Source of the DNA: Clostridium sp. N3C
Lineage (GTDB): Bacteria > Bacillota > Clostridia > Clostridiales > Clostridiaceae
Reading direction: 5' to 3'
DNA: 64,000 nucleotides
NCBI RefSeq assembly: GCF_900095445.1
Contig: NZ_FMJL01000005.1
Span: 53,747-117,746, forward strand
Part shown: positions 16,421 to 25,444 of the stretch, in pieces
Layout of the letters: the number at the start of each line of letters is the position of its first letter
How positions within the stretch are numbered: the stretch's first letter is position 1
Made by a program: the position numbers and the translations under genes
Notes under the pieces: model-generated
Told to the model about the DNA's origin: nothing
What the model saw: the letters and a program-made list of their open reading frames with translations, nothing else
Databases searched by the model: none

Positions 16421-17889
16421 TATTGGTTATTTACCTTTTTTAACTTTTCTATACCAACTTTAATTCTATTCAAAGTTTCTTCTTTTCCTAGAATTTCAGC
16501 AAGTTCAAAGGCTCCTCCTGGTGATGATTGTTTACCAGATAAAGCGGTTCTTACAGGCCATAGTACTTGGCTGTTTTTAACTTCCATTTCCTTAACTAAA
16601 TTCATTAAGGTATTTTCAATATCGCTAAATGTCCAAGACTGAAGAAGAGATAGCTTTTCATAAGCTTTTTCTAATGCTAATAAAGAATTTTCTTCATTAG
16701 TCTTCATTTTCTTATGGACATAGAGTTCTACCCCATATTCAGGAAGTTTATCAAAAAAGTCCACTTTTTCAGGAATTTCACTTAATACTTCAACTCTTGA
16801 TTGTAGTAATGCAGATATTTTCTTTAAGTCGATGGAAGAATTGTTAATAGATTCTCTATAGTAAGGTAGAGCTTTCTCGTGGAATTCTTCTAAAGATAAC
16901 TTTTTAATATATTCACCATTCATCCATTTTAACTTTACAGTATCGAAAATAGCAGGCGACTTATTTATATTTTTATAGTCAAAGATTTCAACTAACTGCT
17001 CTAAACTGAATATTTCTTCATTTGTTCCTGGGTTCCATCCTAATAAAGCAATATAATTTAATACCGCATCTTTTAAATATCCCTTTTCTAGCAAATCCTC
17101 AAAGGAAGCATCTCCATTTCTCTTAGATAATTTTTGGTGTGCATCCTTCATTATAGGAGGGCAGTGTACATAAATAGGAATATCCCAACCAAATGCTTCA
17201 TAAAGACGATTATATTTTGGTGATGAAGATAGATATTCACTGCCTCTAACTACATGGGTTATTCCCATTAAATGATCATCGATTACGTTAGCAAAATTAT
17301 AAGTAGGTAAACCATCAGATTTTATTAATATCATGTCTTCTAAGTCTGAATTATCTACTTCAATTTTTCCGTATATTACATCGTCAAAACTGGTAGTCCC
17401 TTCAGTAGGATTGTTTTGTCTTATTACGTAAGGTACACCCTCCGCTAATTTTTTATTAATTTCTTCTTGAGAAAGATGGAGGCAATGCTTATCATATTTT
17501 ACAGCTCCCTTTGTATCTTCAGCATTGGCCTTTAAAGAATCCAATCTTTCTTTATCACAGAAGCAATAGTAAGCCTCACCTTTTTCTATAAGCTCTTTAG
17601 CATATTTTAAATATATATCTTTCCTTTGACTTTGTACATAAGGTCCAAATTCCCCACCAACATCCGGACCTTCATCGTGTTTTAAGCCAGTTAGTTGGAG
17701 AGTTTTATAAATTACGTCTACAGCGCCTTCCACATATCTTTCCTGGTCCGTATCTTCAATTCTAAGAATAAAATCTCCACCTTCATGCTTAGCGATTAAA
17801 TAAGCATAAAGGGCAGTTCTTAAATTTCCTACATGCATATATCCTGTAGGACTAGGTGCAAATCTAGTTCTTACTTTTTTTATTGACAT
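16420..17889 (-). CDS. gltX: Glutamyl-tRNA synthetase
   Basis: This class I synthetase charges tRNA-Glu. It has [11 protein letters not shown] (HIGH motif) near the N-terminus, [10 protein letters not shown], the KMSKS equivalent KLSKRNGD, and a complete anticodon-binding C-terminal half, 489 residues in all. I start at the ATG at 17889 because GGGAGTG lies seven bases before it; the frame extends back to a TTG inside that site. No T-box is present upstream, unlike argS. Confidence 0.95.
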   Translation of the reverse strand: MSIKKVRTRFAPSPTGYMHVGNLRTALYAYLIAKHEGGDFILRIEDTDQERYVEGAVDVIYKTLQLTGLKHDEGPDVGGEFGPYVQSQRKDIYLKYAKELIEKGEAYYCFCDKERLDSLKANAEDTKGAVKYDKHCLHLSQEEINKKLAEGVPYVIRQNNPTEGTTSFDDVIYGKIEVDNSDLEDMILIKSDGLPTYNFANVIDDHLMGITHVVRGSEYLSSSPKYNRLYEAFGWDIPIYVHCPPIMKDAHQKLSKRNGDASFEDLLEKGYLKDAVLNYIALLGWNPGTNEEIFSLEQLVEIFDYKNINKSPAIFDTVKLKWMNGEYIKKLSLEEFHEKALPYYRESINNSSIDLKKISALLQSRVEVLSEIPEKVDFFDKLPEYGVELYVHKKMKTNEENSLLALEKAYEKLSLLQSWTFSDIENTLMNLVKEMEVKNSQVLWPVRTALSGKQSSPGGAFELAEILGKEETLNRIKVGIEKLKKVNNQ

Positions 17890-18122
17890 TTTTTTCACTC
17901 CCAATATATATAATAAGAAACTCCATTTAAAGGAGCGGTATAATACTTCCTAATAGCCTACCTTAAATATTATCTTAACGGGAGATTAAAGTCAATATTA
18001 GCTATTTTTTTATCAGCATAACTATTCATACAGGAATGCATAAAAATACATATCGAAAAAAGTATACTTTATAAGAATTTACATTAAAATTATATAAAAC
18101 TTAAATTTACATTAAATAAGCA

Positions 18123-18151
18123 TTGCATATTTATTAGTGTGGTTGTATAAT
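18123..18151 (+). promoter_or_regulatory. Promoter of the amino-acid ABC transporter operon
   Basis: TTGCAT (18123-18128) and TATAAT (18146-18151) are separated by 17 bases, 35 bases upstream of the first start codon. Confidence 0.8.
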
Positions 18152-18185
18152 ATTTCGCATAAGGGGAAAAGGAGTGGTAATATAA

Positions 18186-19013
18186 ATGAATAAAAATCAT
18201 ATGAAAAAGATATTTTCGACAATAATTCTATCAACGGTTTTATTGTCTGTGGGATGTGCTAAGAAAAATGGTACTGCCAACAACGGTACCAATGATGGAG
18301 AAAATAAAAAGAAGCTCATTGTAGCTACAAGTGCAGACTATCCACCATATGAATTTCATGCTAATATAGATGGAGAAGACACTATAGTTGGATTTGATAT
18401 TTCAATAGCTAAAGAGATTGCAAAGGATATGGATGCTGAACTTGAAATAAAGGATATGGATTTTGATGGTCTTTTAGCTACTTTATCATCTGACAAGGCT
18501 GATATGGTTATTGCTGGTATGACTCCAACTGAAGAAAGAAAGGAAAATGCAGATTTTTCAAAAATATATTATACTGCAACTCATGGTATAGTAATGAAGA
18601 AGGAAAACTCAGGAAAGGTTAAATCAATTGAAGACTTAAATGGAAAGGTAGTTGGAGTACAACAAGGTTCTATTCAAGCAGATATGGCAAAGGAAAAGAT
18701 TACTGATGCTAAAGAAATAAAACTGGTTGCAAAAATTACTGATCTAGTGCTTATGTTAAAAACAGGTAAAGTAGATGCTATTATTATGGAAAAACCGGTA
18801 GCTGAATCATATGTTAAATCAAATAGTGATATAGCATTAACTTCTGCAGAAGTAACAGATGAAACTGGAGGTTCAGCTATTGCCTTTAAAAAAGGCAATA
18901 CTGAGTTAGTTGAGCAGGCAAATAAAACCATTGATAGATTAATATCAGAAGGTAAAATAGATCAATTCTTAACTGAAGCAAATGAGCTAGCTGAAGAGCA
19001 AAAGGATCAATAG
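18186..19013 (+). CDS. Amino-acid ABC transporter substrate-binding lipoprotein
   Basis: A signal peptide ends in a lipobox, LLSVGC (C24), so the mature protein is lipid-anchored outside the membrane. The rest is a family 3 solute-binding protein: VATSADYPPYEFH, GFDISIAKEIAKDM, VIAGMTPTEERKENADFS and GKVVGVQQGS are hallmark blocks for polar amino acid binders. Permease and ATPase genes follow. The exact amino acid (Gln, Arg, Cys or others) cannot be fixed from these motifs. Confidence 0.92.
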   Translation: MNKNHMKKIFSTIILSTVLLSVGCAKKNGTANNGTNDGENKKKLIVATSADYPPYEFHANIDGEDTIVGFDISIAKEIAKDMDAELEIKDMDFDGLLATLSSDKADMVIAGMTPTEERKENADFSKIYYTATHGIVMKKENSGKVKSIEDLNGKVVGVQQGSIQADMAKEKITDAKEIKLVAKITDLVLMLKTGKVDAIIMEKPVAESYVKSNSDIALTSAEVTDETGGSAIAFKKGNTELVEQANKTIDRLISEGKIDQFLTEANELAEEQKDQ

Positions 19014-19032
19014 AAAATTATCTGCAATATGG

Positions 19033-19058
19033 ACTCCTGACATACATAGGTCAGGAGT
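19033..19058 (+). terminator. Intercistronic hairpin between binding protein and permease
   Basis: ACTCCTGA and TCAGGAGT form an 8-bp stem in the gap after the binding-protein gene, followed by only TTGTT. It probably terminates partly or protects the upstream mRNA, giving more binding protein than permease. Confidence 0.65.
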
Positions 19059-19088
19059 TTGTTATGTAAAAATGAAAGGATGGTCATA

Positions 19089-19784
19089 TTGGATTTTTTA
19101 GAATTTATAGTAAAATATTATCCTTATTATCTAGAAGGGGCAAAAAACACTATTTTAATTGCTTTATTTACAGTTATTTTAGGAACAGTAGTAGGTACTC
19201 TTTTAGCTCTTATGAGATTATCTAAGAATTTTATTTTAAAAGCTATTTCAGCTACATATATTGAGTTTATTCGTGGAACTCCAGTTTATGTGCAAATATT
19301 AATTATTTACTTTGGACTTTCACAAATTGGTATAGAATTTCCTAAAGCTGAGTGGCTAGATCCGGTTATTGGCATGAATTTTTCTGATTTTATGTCCTGC
19401 GTTATAACCTTATCTATTAATAGTGCTGCATATGTAGCAGAGATAGTTAGGGCTGGTATTCAAGCGGTTGATAAAGGACAGATGGAAGCTGCTAGATCTT
19501 TAGGTATGAGCAAATCTTTAGCAATGAAGCAAATAATTTTACCTCAAGCAATAAAAAATATTCTACCTGCTTTAGGCAATGAATTTGTAACTGTTATAAA
19601 AGAATCTTCTATAGTTGCTGTAATAGGAATTGCGGATTTAATGTTCAAAGCAAAAATAATATCTGGTAAAAATGCAATGCCTTTTATGCCTTATATAGTT
19701 GTTGCTATTGTATATTTTATTTTAACCTTCACTTTATCAAAACTTATGGGATTGCTTGAAAGGAGGATGAAGAACAGTGATTAA
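19089..19784 (+). CDS. Amino-acid ABC transporter permease
   Basis: This 231-residue HisM/GlnP-type membrane subunit has a long first helix region ([24 protein letters not shown]), a [17 protein letters not shown] block, and the EAA loop [28 protein letters not shown] that contacts the ATPase. The TTG at 19089 is chosen because AAAGGA lies eight bases before it. The gene overlaps the ATPase gene by eight bases, indicating translational coupling. Confidence 0.92.
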   Translation: MDFLEFIVKYYPYYLEGAKNTILIALFTVILGTVVGTLLALMRLSKNFILKAISATYIEFIRGTPVYVQILIIYFGLSQIGIEFPKAEWLDPVIGMNFSDFMSCVITLSINSAAYVAEIVRAGIQAVDKGQMEAARSLGMSKSLAMKQIILPQAIKNILPALGNEFVTVIKESSIVAVIGIADLMFKAKIISGKNAMPFMPYIVVAIVYFILTFTLSKLMGLLERRMKNSD

Positions 19785-20499
19785 AATTACTAATTTAGAA
19801 AAGCATTTTGGTAAACTACAAGTACTAAAGGGTGTTAATTGTCACATTAAAAAGGGAGAAGTTGTGGTAGTTATTGGACCTAGTGGTTCCGGTAAAAGTA
19901 CCTTTTTAAGATGTATGAATTTATTAGAGGTGCCTACAGGAGGTACAATTGAATTTGAAGGAGAAGTAATTACAGATAAGAAGATTAATATAGATAGATT
20001 AAGACAAAAAATGGGAATGGTTTTTCAGCAATTTAATTTGTTTCCTCATAAGACTGTTCTTCAAAATATCACTCTTGCTCCAATGAAAGTAAAGGGACTA
20101 AGCAAGGAGGAAGCAGAGAATATAGCCTTTAAATTGCTTAAGAAGATAGGTTTAGAGGATAAGGCTACTGCTTACCCAAATCAATTATCTGGTGGTCAAA
20201 AGCAAAGAATAGCTATAGCTAGGGCTTTAGCTATGGAGCCAGATGTAATGCTCTTTGATGAGCCCACTTCTGCTTTAGATCCAGAAATGGTAGGAGAAGT
20301 TTTAAATGTTATGAAAGAATTGGCTGCTGAAGGTATGACTATGGTAGTAGTTACACATGAAATGGGCTTTGCTAAAGAGGTAGGAGATAGAGTTATTTTC
20401 ATGGATCAAGGAAACATATTGGAGGAAGGAACCCCTATAGATATTTTTGAAAATCCTAAAAATCAAAGAACTATAGAATTTTTAAGTAAAGTTCTTTAA
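19777..20499 (+). CDS. Amino-acid ABC transporter ATPase (GlnQ/HisP type)
   Basis: This 240-residue ATPase contains Walker [13 protein letters not shown], the Q-loop [10 protein letters not shown], the signature [15 protein letters not shown], Walker [15 protein letters not shown], and the switch His in [10 protein letters not shown]. The sequence is typical of polar amino acid importers. The start is GTG inside the permease's last codons, with AGGAGGATGAAG upstream. It is the last gene of the operon and ends at a strong palindromic terminator. Confidence 0.95.
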   Translation: MIKITNLEKHFGKLQVLKGVNCHIKKGEVVVVIGPSGSGKSTFLRCMNLLEVPTGGTIEFEGEVITDKKINIDRLRQKMGMVFQQFNLFPHKTVLQNITLAPMKVKGLSKEEAENIAFKLLKKIGLEDKATAYPNQLSGGQKQRIAIARALAMEPDVMLFDEPTSALDPEMVGEVLNVMKELAAEGMTMVVVTHEMGFAKEVGDRVIFMDQGNILEEGTPIDIFENPKNQRTIEFLSKVL

Positions 20500-20503
20500 A
20501 ATG

Positions 20504-20538
20504 TAGTAAAAGACTAGGCTAAGCCTAGTCTTTTACTA
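20504..20538. terminator. Bidirectional terminator
   Basis: TAGTAAAAGACTAGGC and GCCTAGTCTTTTACTA form a perfect 16-bp stem with a three-base loop. It serves the ABC operon and the convergent lipoprotein gene, whose stop overlaps it. Confidence 0.85.
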
Positions 20539-21406
20539 TGTTAAATCCATCACTTCTAATAGTTATATTTCCATCTATGTCTGTTCTAAAATACTTTATA
20601 TTTAAGTTATCTAATTTATCAATGGTTTCCTTATGAGGATGACCGTATTTATTATTTTTACCACAGGATATTATAGCGTAATCTGGATCTACCTTTTTTA
20701 GAAAAGCTGTGCTTGTAGATGATTTGCTTCCATGATGTCCAAGTTTTATTATATTAGCTTCCAGCGTATGTGAATCTTTCAATAACTGTCTTTCAACTTC
20801 TGTTTCACAATCTGCCATAAAAATTGCAGAGATCTCTTTAAAATTTATTTTTGCAACTAAAGACAAATTATTATCATTATCCCCACCATATTCAATTGGA
20901 GTTAAAAATGTCAAATTGGATTCTTCACCTAAATCTAATTTCATATCCTTATAAGGAACATTAATTTTTAAATTCTTATTTTTAAGTTCTTTTATCATGC
21001 TGTTAAAAGCTTCTGTGTTTTTTATAACCTTGGGTGCATATAAAATTTTAACCTTAAAATTTCTTAATACTTCATCCATACCACCAATATGGTCTTCATC
21101 AGGATGTGTTGCAATTATATAATCTATACTTTTTATATTTATTTCTTTTAAATAGCTTATCAAATTTCTTGCAGAAGAATTAGGACCTGCATCAATAAGA
21201 ATATTATAACCATGTAACTCTATTAAGGTTGCATCTCCTTGACCTACATCTATAAAATGGATTTTCAGTACCTTTTCATCCTTGAAGGAGTTATTTATAT
21301 CAAAGGTATCCTTTGCGGAAGAATTGCATGAAGTTAGATAAATAAGGAGGAACATGATTATTGATAAAATAGTTATGAATTTCTTCACAGTAAGCGACCT
21401 TTCCAT
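20525..21406 (-). CDS. ComEC-like metallo-beta-lactamase-fold lipoprotein
   Basis: A signal segment ends in the lipobox-like LIYLTSC (C27). The mature part is a metallo-beta-lactamase domain: FIDVGQGDATLIE, the metal site THPDEDHIGG, FMADCE, and LGHHGSKSSTS. This is the soluble ComEC/Rec2 MBL module without the channel, found in extracellular or cell-surface nucleases and phosphodiesterases. An internal GTG at 21388 with GGAAAGG upstream is an alternative start that gives a more usual signal peptide. Confidence 0.85.
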   Translation of the reverse strand: MERSLTVKKFITILSIIMFLLIYLTSCNSSAKDTFDINNSFKDEKVLKIHFIDVGQGDATLIELHGYNILIDAGPNSSARNLISYLKEINIKSIDYIIATHPDEDHIGGMDEVLRNFKVKILYAPKVIKNTEAFNSMIKELKNKNLKINVPYKDMKLDLGEESNLTFLTPIEYGGDNDNNLSLVAKINFKEISAIFMADCETEVERQLLKDSHTLEANIIKLGHHGSKSSTSTAFLKKVDPDYAIISCGKNNKYGHPHKETIDKLDNLNIKYFRTDIDGNITIRSDGFNIVKD

Positions 21407-21482
21407 AATATGATTATATAATCAGTTTATCACATATGGTAATATCCTTAAAGACTTTGATAATAAGAAATTGATATTGAAC

Positions 21483-21514
21483 AAAAAAATAAAACCTCCT
21501 TTTAAGGAGGTTTT
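21483..21514 (-). terminator. Terminator of the DUF378 gene
   Basis: AAAACCTCCTT and AAGGAGGTTTT form an 11-bp stem, followed on the minus strand by ATTTTTTTG. Confidence 0.85.
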
Positions 21515-21520
21515 ATTATG

Positions 21521-21730
21521 TTATACTTCTCTGGAACTGCCTCTATCTCTTGCAAAGAAGGATATGGCGTAAAGTCCTGCAAGACCAATTAAAGCATAGA
21601 TTATTCTACTAAGTCCAGACATATCACCAAATAGTGAAGCAACTAAATCAAATTGAAAAAGTCCTATAAGGCCCCAATTAATTGCCCCAATTATGACTAG
21701 TAAAAGAGCGACTGCATCTAATGCTTTCAT
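21521..21730 (-). CDS. DUF378 family small membrane protein
   Basis: The 69-residue product has two membrane helices and the DUF378 signature ALLLVIIGAINWGLIG near the start, with IIYALIGLAGLYAISFF as the second helix and a charged tail. Function unknown. GGAGAGGTTTATA precedes the ATG. It stands as a single-gene unit with its own terminator. Confidence 0.88.
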   Translation of the reverse strand: MKALDAVALLLVIIGAINWGLIGLFQFDLVASLFGDMSGLSRIIYALIGLAGLYAISFFARDRGSSREV

Positions 21731-21956
21731 TATAAACCTCTCCTTTATAATTACTTTCTGAAATTATTTTTTACAAATTAAAAAAAAATATGTGTTTAAA
21801 TCAATAAATATTTCATCATAAATGGTGAATTTTTTAACTATCTTTACAAAGTATAATGAATTTTGATAATATTTTATTGTTTTATCTGAAGATATTGTAG
21901 TAAAATATAATAGATTACAAACTTGATGGGTTAATTTATGGGGGGGATTTGATATT

Positions 21957-23228
21957 ATGAGTAACTGTAATAGCAGCGTTATTAAAAAGTATCGTAAATT
22001 GTTAAATATTTCGCAAAAAGAAGCTGCTTGTGGAAGACTTTCCCATAGTATGATTAGTTTAATAGAAAGCGGTAAAGCACAGTTAACAACAGTAACTGCA
22101 ATGATTCTTTCTGATAATTTCAACAAAATTGCTGCAGAAAAGGGTATAGAATTAAATTTAACACTTAAAGATTTATTAGTTCAAGAGGAAAAGGATTATG
22201 AAAATGAGTTCAAAAAGGATCTTATGTCCTTAGAGGAGAGAGGAGCAACTAATGCAGAATACGATAAGCTTCTTGAAAAGGCTAAACAACACAATTGTTT
22301 TGAGGTTATGGGGGAAATCGAAAAATTAAAAGGTAGCAATTTTGAATTAAAGGACAACTTAAGTGAAGCTATAGAATCATATAATAAAGCTTATGAATAC
22401 TTTAAACTAATAAAAAATCAAAAGAGTGAAGTGGAAGTTCTTCTTTTATTAGTAAAATTATATAACGATCTTAACCAATTTGATAAGGCAGAAAACTATT
22501 TGAATAAAATTAAACCTGAGAAAATTAATAAAAGTTTTGCTAATACATTTTTATTTCAATACAATATTGAGCTATTAAAAATTTTAGTTAACACTAATAG
22601 AAATGAAGAAGGATTAAAAATTATAGAAGTTTTATCTAAAAGTAGAAAGTTTACAAGTGCCCAAAAGAAGAAGTTTTTATTATTTAAAGGTATTATATAC
22701 ATAGATCAAAAAAACTATTCTGGCGCTGTGAGGGTTTTAAAACCTATAGCGCATACTAGTGGCACAATGCATTATCTAATATATCATAAGCTAGCTATTG
22801 CATATTTTCTTACCGGTTCCATTAATGAAGGTTTAAATTGTATTAATCAATGTATTAACTATTTATCTACAAATTCTAATGAAAAGAATACGAAAATTAT
22901 TATAAAACTTGCAGAGGAATTCAATAAGTACGGTATTGATAAATACTCCACAAAGTACTTTGATTACGCATTAGAAAATTGTGAATTATATGGTCAGAAG
23001 GATTATAAACTAATATGCTATAAATCACTTTTTAATATATTTTATAAAAGGGATGAATTAGACTTATTTCAAAAATATGCTGTACAAATAGAAAAATATT
23101 TACTAGATAGAAAAGGAAAGAGTGACAACTTAACTGAATATGTATTGCTAATAGTAAAATATTGCTTAAAAACTTCAAAAGAGGTTATGTTAGAGAGATT
23201 TATAGATACTTTAGAAAAATTACTATAA
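21957..23228 (+). CDS. HTH-XRE regulator with C-terminal TPR-like repeats
   Basis: Residues 7-70 are an XRE-type helix-turn-helix (YRKLLNISQKEAACGRLSHSMISLIESGKAQL). The remaining ~330 residues are helical pairs resembling TPR repeats (EAIESYNKAYEYFKL, FDKAENYLNKI, IDQKNYSGAVRVLKPIA). This layout is that of RRNPP-type peptide-sensing regulators (PlcR, NprR, Rgg). No small exported peptide gene with a signal sequence was found next to it, so the ligand is unknown. GGGGGGGATTTGATATT precedes the ATG. Confidence 0.75.
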   Translation: MSNCNSSVIKKYRKLLNISQKEAACGRLSHSMISLIESGKAQLTTVTAMILSDNFNKIAAEKGIELNLTLKDLLVQEEKDYENEFKKDLMSLEERGATNAEYDKLLEKAKQHNCFEVMGEIEKLKGSNFELKDNLSEAIESYNKAYEYFKLIKNQKSEVEVLLLLVKLYNDLNQFDKAENYLNKIKPEKINKSFANTFLFQYNIELLKILVNTNRNEEGLKIIEVLSKSRKFTSAQKKKFLLFKGIIYIDQKNYSGAVRVLKPIAHTSGTMHYLIYHKLAIAYFLTGSINEGLNCINQCINYLSTNSNEKNTKIIIKLAEEFNKYGIDKYSTKYFDYALENCELYGQKDYKLICYKSLFNIFYKRDELDLFQKYAVQIEKYLLDRKGKSDNLTEYVLLIVKYCLKTSKEVMLERFIDTLEKLL

Positions 23229-23231
23229 AAA

Positions 23232-23297
23232 AGAGCTACCTTTTATGGTGAGTGACCTAGAAAAGTTGAACTTTTAAGGTCACTCAAGGATTGCTCT
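23232..23297. terminator. Long bipartite hairpin, convergent terminator
   Basis: GAGTGACCT (23250-23258) pairs with AGGTCACTC (23277-23285), with AAAAGTT/AACTTTT inside and AGAGC/GCTCT outside. It sits between the HTH-TPR gene and the convergent Lrp gene. Confidence 0.7.
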
Positions 23298-23319
23298 ATT
23301 TATATGGAAATAATTATAA

Positions 23320-23787
23320 TTAAAATTGAATATTTCTATCTATAGGTTGAGACAAAGAAATCCATGTATCGGTTCTTTCAATACCATCAATTACATGGAT
23401 TTTATTTAGTAACAAGTCTTGAAGATGGGATATACTCTTACAAATTACTTTTATAAAAATAGAATATTCTCCAGTAGTATAATGTAATTCTACAATCTCT
23501 TTTATTTTTTTCATTTCCTCCACTACATTAGAAAAAGAAGAGGATTTATCTAGGTATATTCCAACAAAACAGCAAACATCATAACCGAGTTTGGAAGTAT
23601 TTATTAATAATTTTGTCCCTTTAATTATGCCCATATCCTCCATTTTTTTCATTCTAACGTGAATAGTTCCGCCGCTAACATGGCACATTCGGGCAATTTC
23701 TAAATAGGGAGTTCTAGAGTCATTTATTAGAATTTCAAGTATTTGATAGTCTAGTTCATCTAATTGTGGATTTGATGTTAAATTCAT
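23320..23787 (-). CDS. Lrp/AsnC family transcriptional regulator
   Basis: The 155-residue protein has an AsnC-type winged helix at residues 8-60 (LDYQILEILINDSRTPYLEIARMCHVSGGTIHVRMKKMEDMGIIKG, read in parts) and a C-terminal RAM/ACT-like sensor with YTTGEYSIFIKVICKS. These regulators bind amino acids and control their metabolism. Start context GAGGTGATTATATG is adequate. The target is unknown and the gene is monocistronic. Confidence 0.88.
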   Translation of the reverse strand: MNLTSNPQLDELDYQILEILINDSRTPYLEIARMCHVSGGTIHVRMKKMEDMGIIKGTKLLINTSKLGYDVCCFVGIYLDKSSSFSNVVEEMKKIKEIVELHYTTGEYSIFIKVICKSISHLQDLLLNKIHVIDGIERTDTWISLSQPIDRNIQF

Positions 23788-23992
23788 ATAATCACCTCAT
23801 CTGATATGTATTAACTTAATTATATCAGAAATTAATAATAATTTGATAAATATTTTATATTTTTTTACGAAATTAATTATTAATACAATAGTTTATCTCA
23901 TATTTATAAATAATAATTTACATAAATACTATTTTGCTATAAAATAATATTATTATGTATACAATAATTGAAAAGGGGGGAGAAATTCGAAT

Positions 23993-24319
23993 ATGGTTTG
24001 GAAAATCTTATTGCTAATATTACTGAGCTTATTTACAGTGATTACATTCAACCTTTTATATATATTTGTATTAGATAAGCTTCGCATAAACAAGTGGATT
24101 GTTTTAGTATTAGGTGTTCTTTTAATTGGTTTTTCAACCTTTTTAATGGGAACAAAATTACATATAATACTTAAGCTTTTAGCTATCGTTATATCTGTAA
24201 TGCCTTTTATGTGGTTCTATAATATTGTTAATAAAGAAAAGTACGAGAAAAAGACTAATCCTAAAATCAAGATTAAACCTAAGGCTAAGCCAAATAGAGT
24301 TAAAAGCACAAAAAAATAG
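23993..24319 (+). CDS. Small membrane protein with basic tail (108 aa)
   Basis: Three hydrophobic helices (residues about 3-27, 34-50 and 55-77) are followed by a very basic tail rich in KPK and KIK. No family is recognised. AAGGGGGGAG precedes the ATG. The tail suggests contact with membrane lipids or nucleic acid on the cytoplasmic side, which is inference. Confidence 0.6.
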   Translation: MVWKILLLILLSLFTVITFNLLYIFVLDKLRINKWIVLVLGVLLIGFSTFLMGTKLHIILKLLAIVISVMPFMWFYNIVNKEKYEKKTNPKIKIKPKAKPNRVKSTKK

Positions 24320-24350
24320 AAAGAGTGGTAGGTACTCTTTCTATTTTTAT
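24315..24350 (+). terminator. Terminator
   Basis: AAATAGAAAGAGT and ACTCTTTCTATTT form a 13-bp stem followed by T-rich sequence; the stop codon of the 108-residue gene lies in its left arm. Confidence 0.85.
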
Positions 24351-24374
24351 ATAAAATTATAGATAATAGCTGTC

Positions 24375-25373
24375 TTAAACACGGATGTAAATCGGGGAAG
24401 TAATTGCCTCAAGATTATTTTCTAACAGCACATTAGCTACATACCAGGTATTTATATTAGGGCAGTCTATTGAAAAAATTAGATTTAAAGTGTGCTTTGG
24501 AATGTCTGCAATCTTTTCATTGACTATAAAACTATCTTTAGTAATTATTTTAATAGCTTTCACTAAATATTTATCATCAGTAGCTATTATTTTAAAGTTT
24601 AATTTATTACAATCTTTGCTACTTATGGTATCACCGACTATAGCTTGATTTACGGAGAAATAAATTTTTAAAGTTTTTGATTCTGTAGAATAGGTTCGAC
24701 CTTTACCATAGCACTCTAATAAGGACTTGCAATTTAACTTTTTTAAAAATACAGCAGTAAGGTTTTCTGCATCTCCCCAGTTTTTTCTATGATTATCCTG
24801 TCCGTTTATAGCTGCTAGTTTCCATCCTAAATCTAATAGCTTAAAATATTGATGATAATATCTTCTATATTTATGGGGAGGAGATCCATTTCCTACTTCT
24901 ATACACCTAATAACTTTATTTAAATTCAACTTTTTTTTGATCTTATCTACATAGGAACCTGGATGATTAATAATGCCTATTCCTTTATTATCTTTAATCC
25001 ATGTTTCAATATCCTTAACACTAATTTTTTCACTTATACATTCCTTTGTACCAATAATATTAATGTCAAGCTTAGGATAAAGTTTATATTCGAATCCCAT
25101 GATAGTTAAAAACTTTTTATACTTCTTATTTAATTTATATATTTGATCTTTTTGAAACTTCCAATAAGATTTGTCTTTTTTATAACTTTTATTTAAATAT
25201 ACATTGTGATCCGTAATTATTAAATAATCTAAATTATTTTTTATAGCATGCTCAACCGCTTCCTTTGTAGAACCTCTGCCAGTAGATATAGAAGTATGAC
25301 AATGGGGAATGCCATAAAATATCTTATAATTGCTATAAGGATTTTTGCTATTTTTTCTCTTTTTGGAACACAC
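24375..25373 (-). CDS. PHP-domain metal-dependent hydrolase
   Basis: The PHP metal ligands are visible in order: GIPHCHTS near residue 22, LIITDHNVY near 52, GIINHPG near 137, and INGQDNH near 195. The C-terminal third is a beta-rich domain of unknown role. PHP proteins hydrolyse phosphoesters such as histidinol phosphate or nucleic-acid ends; the substrate here is not clear. The N-terminus is Lys/Asn-rich without a signal peptide. A weak ribosome site (AGGAGATAA) precedes the ATG. Confidence 0.8.
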   Translation of the reverse strand: MCSKKRKNSKNPYSNYKIFYGIPHCHTSISTGRGSTKEAVEHAIKNNLDYLIITDHNVYLNKSYKKDKSYWKFQKDQIYKLNKKYKKFLTIMGFEYKLYPKLDINIIGTKECISEKISVKDIETWIKDNKGIGIINHPGSYVDKIKKKLNLNKVIRCIEVGNGSPPHKYRRYYHQYFKLLDLGWKLAAINGQDNHRKNWGDAENLTAVFLKKLNCKSLLECYGKGRTYSTESKTLKIYFSVNQAIVGDTISSKDCNKLNFKIIATDDKYLVKAIKIITKDSFIVNEKIADIPKHTLNLIFSIDCPNINTWYVANVLLENNLEAITSPIYIRV

Positions 25374-25444
25374 TGAATTATCTCCTAATATTACTTATAT
25401 AATATATAATACAAAAAAAGGCGACTAAAAGTCACCTTTTTTTA

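Noticed and set aside
17890..18122. T-box upstream of gltX
   Set aside because: No TGGTACCGCG-like element or stem I pattern is present on the minus strand.
21764..22126. A 120-codon minus-strand frame overlapping the HTH-TPR gene start
   Set aside because: It is rich in Leu/Phe from antisense AT-rich sequence, has no ribosome site and covers the real gene's promoter.
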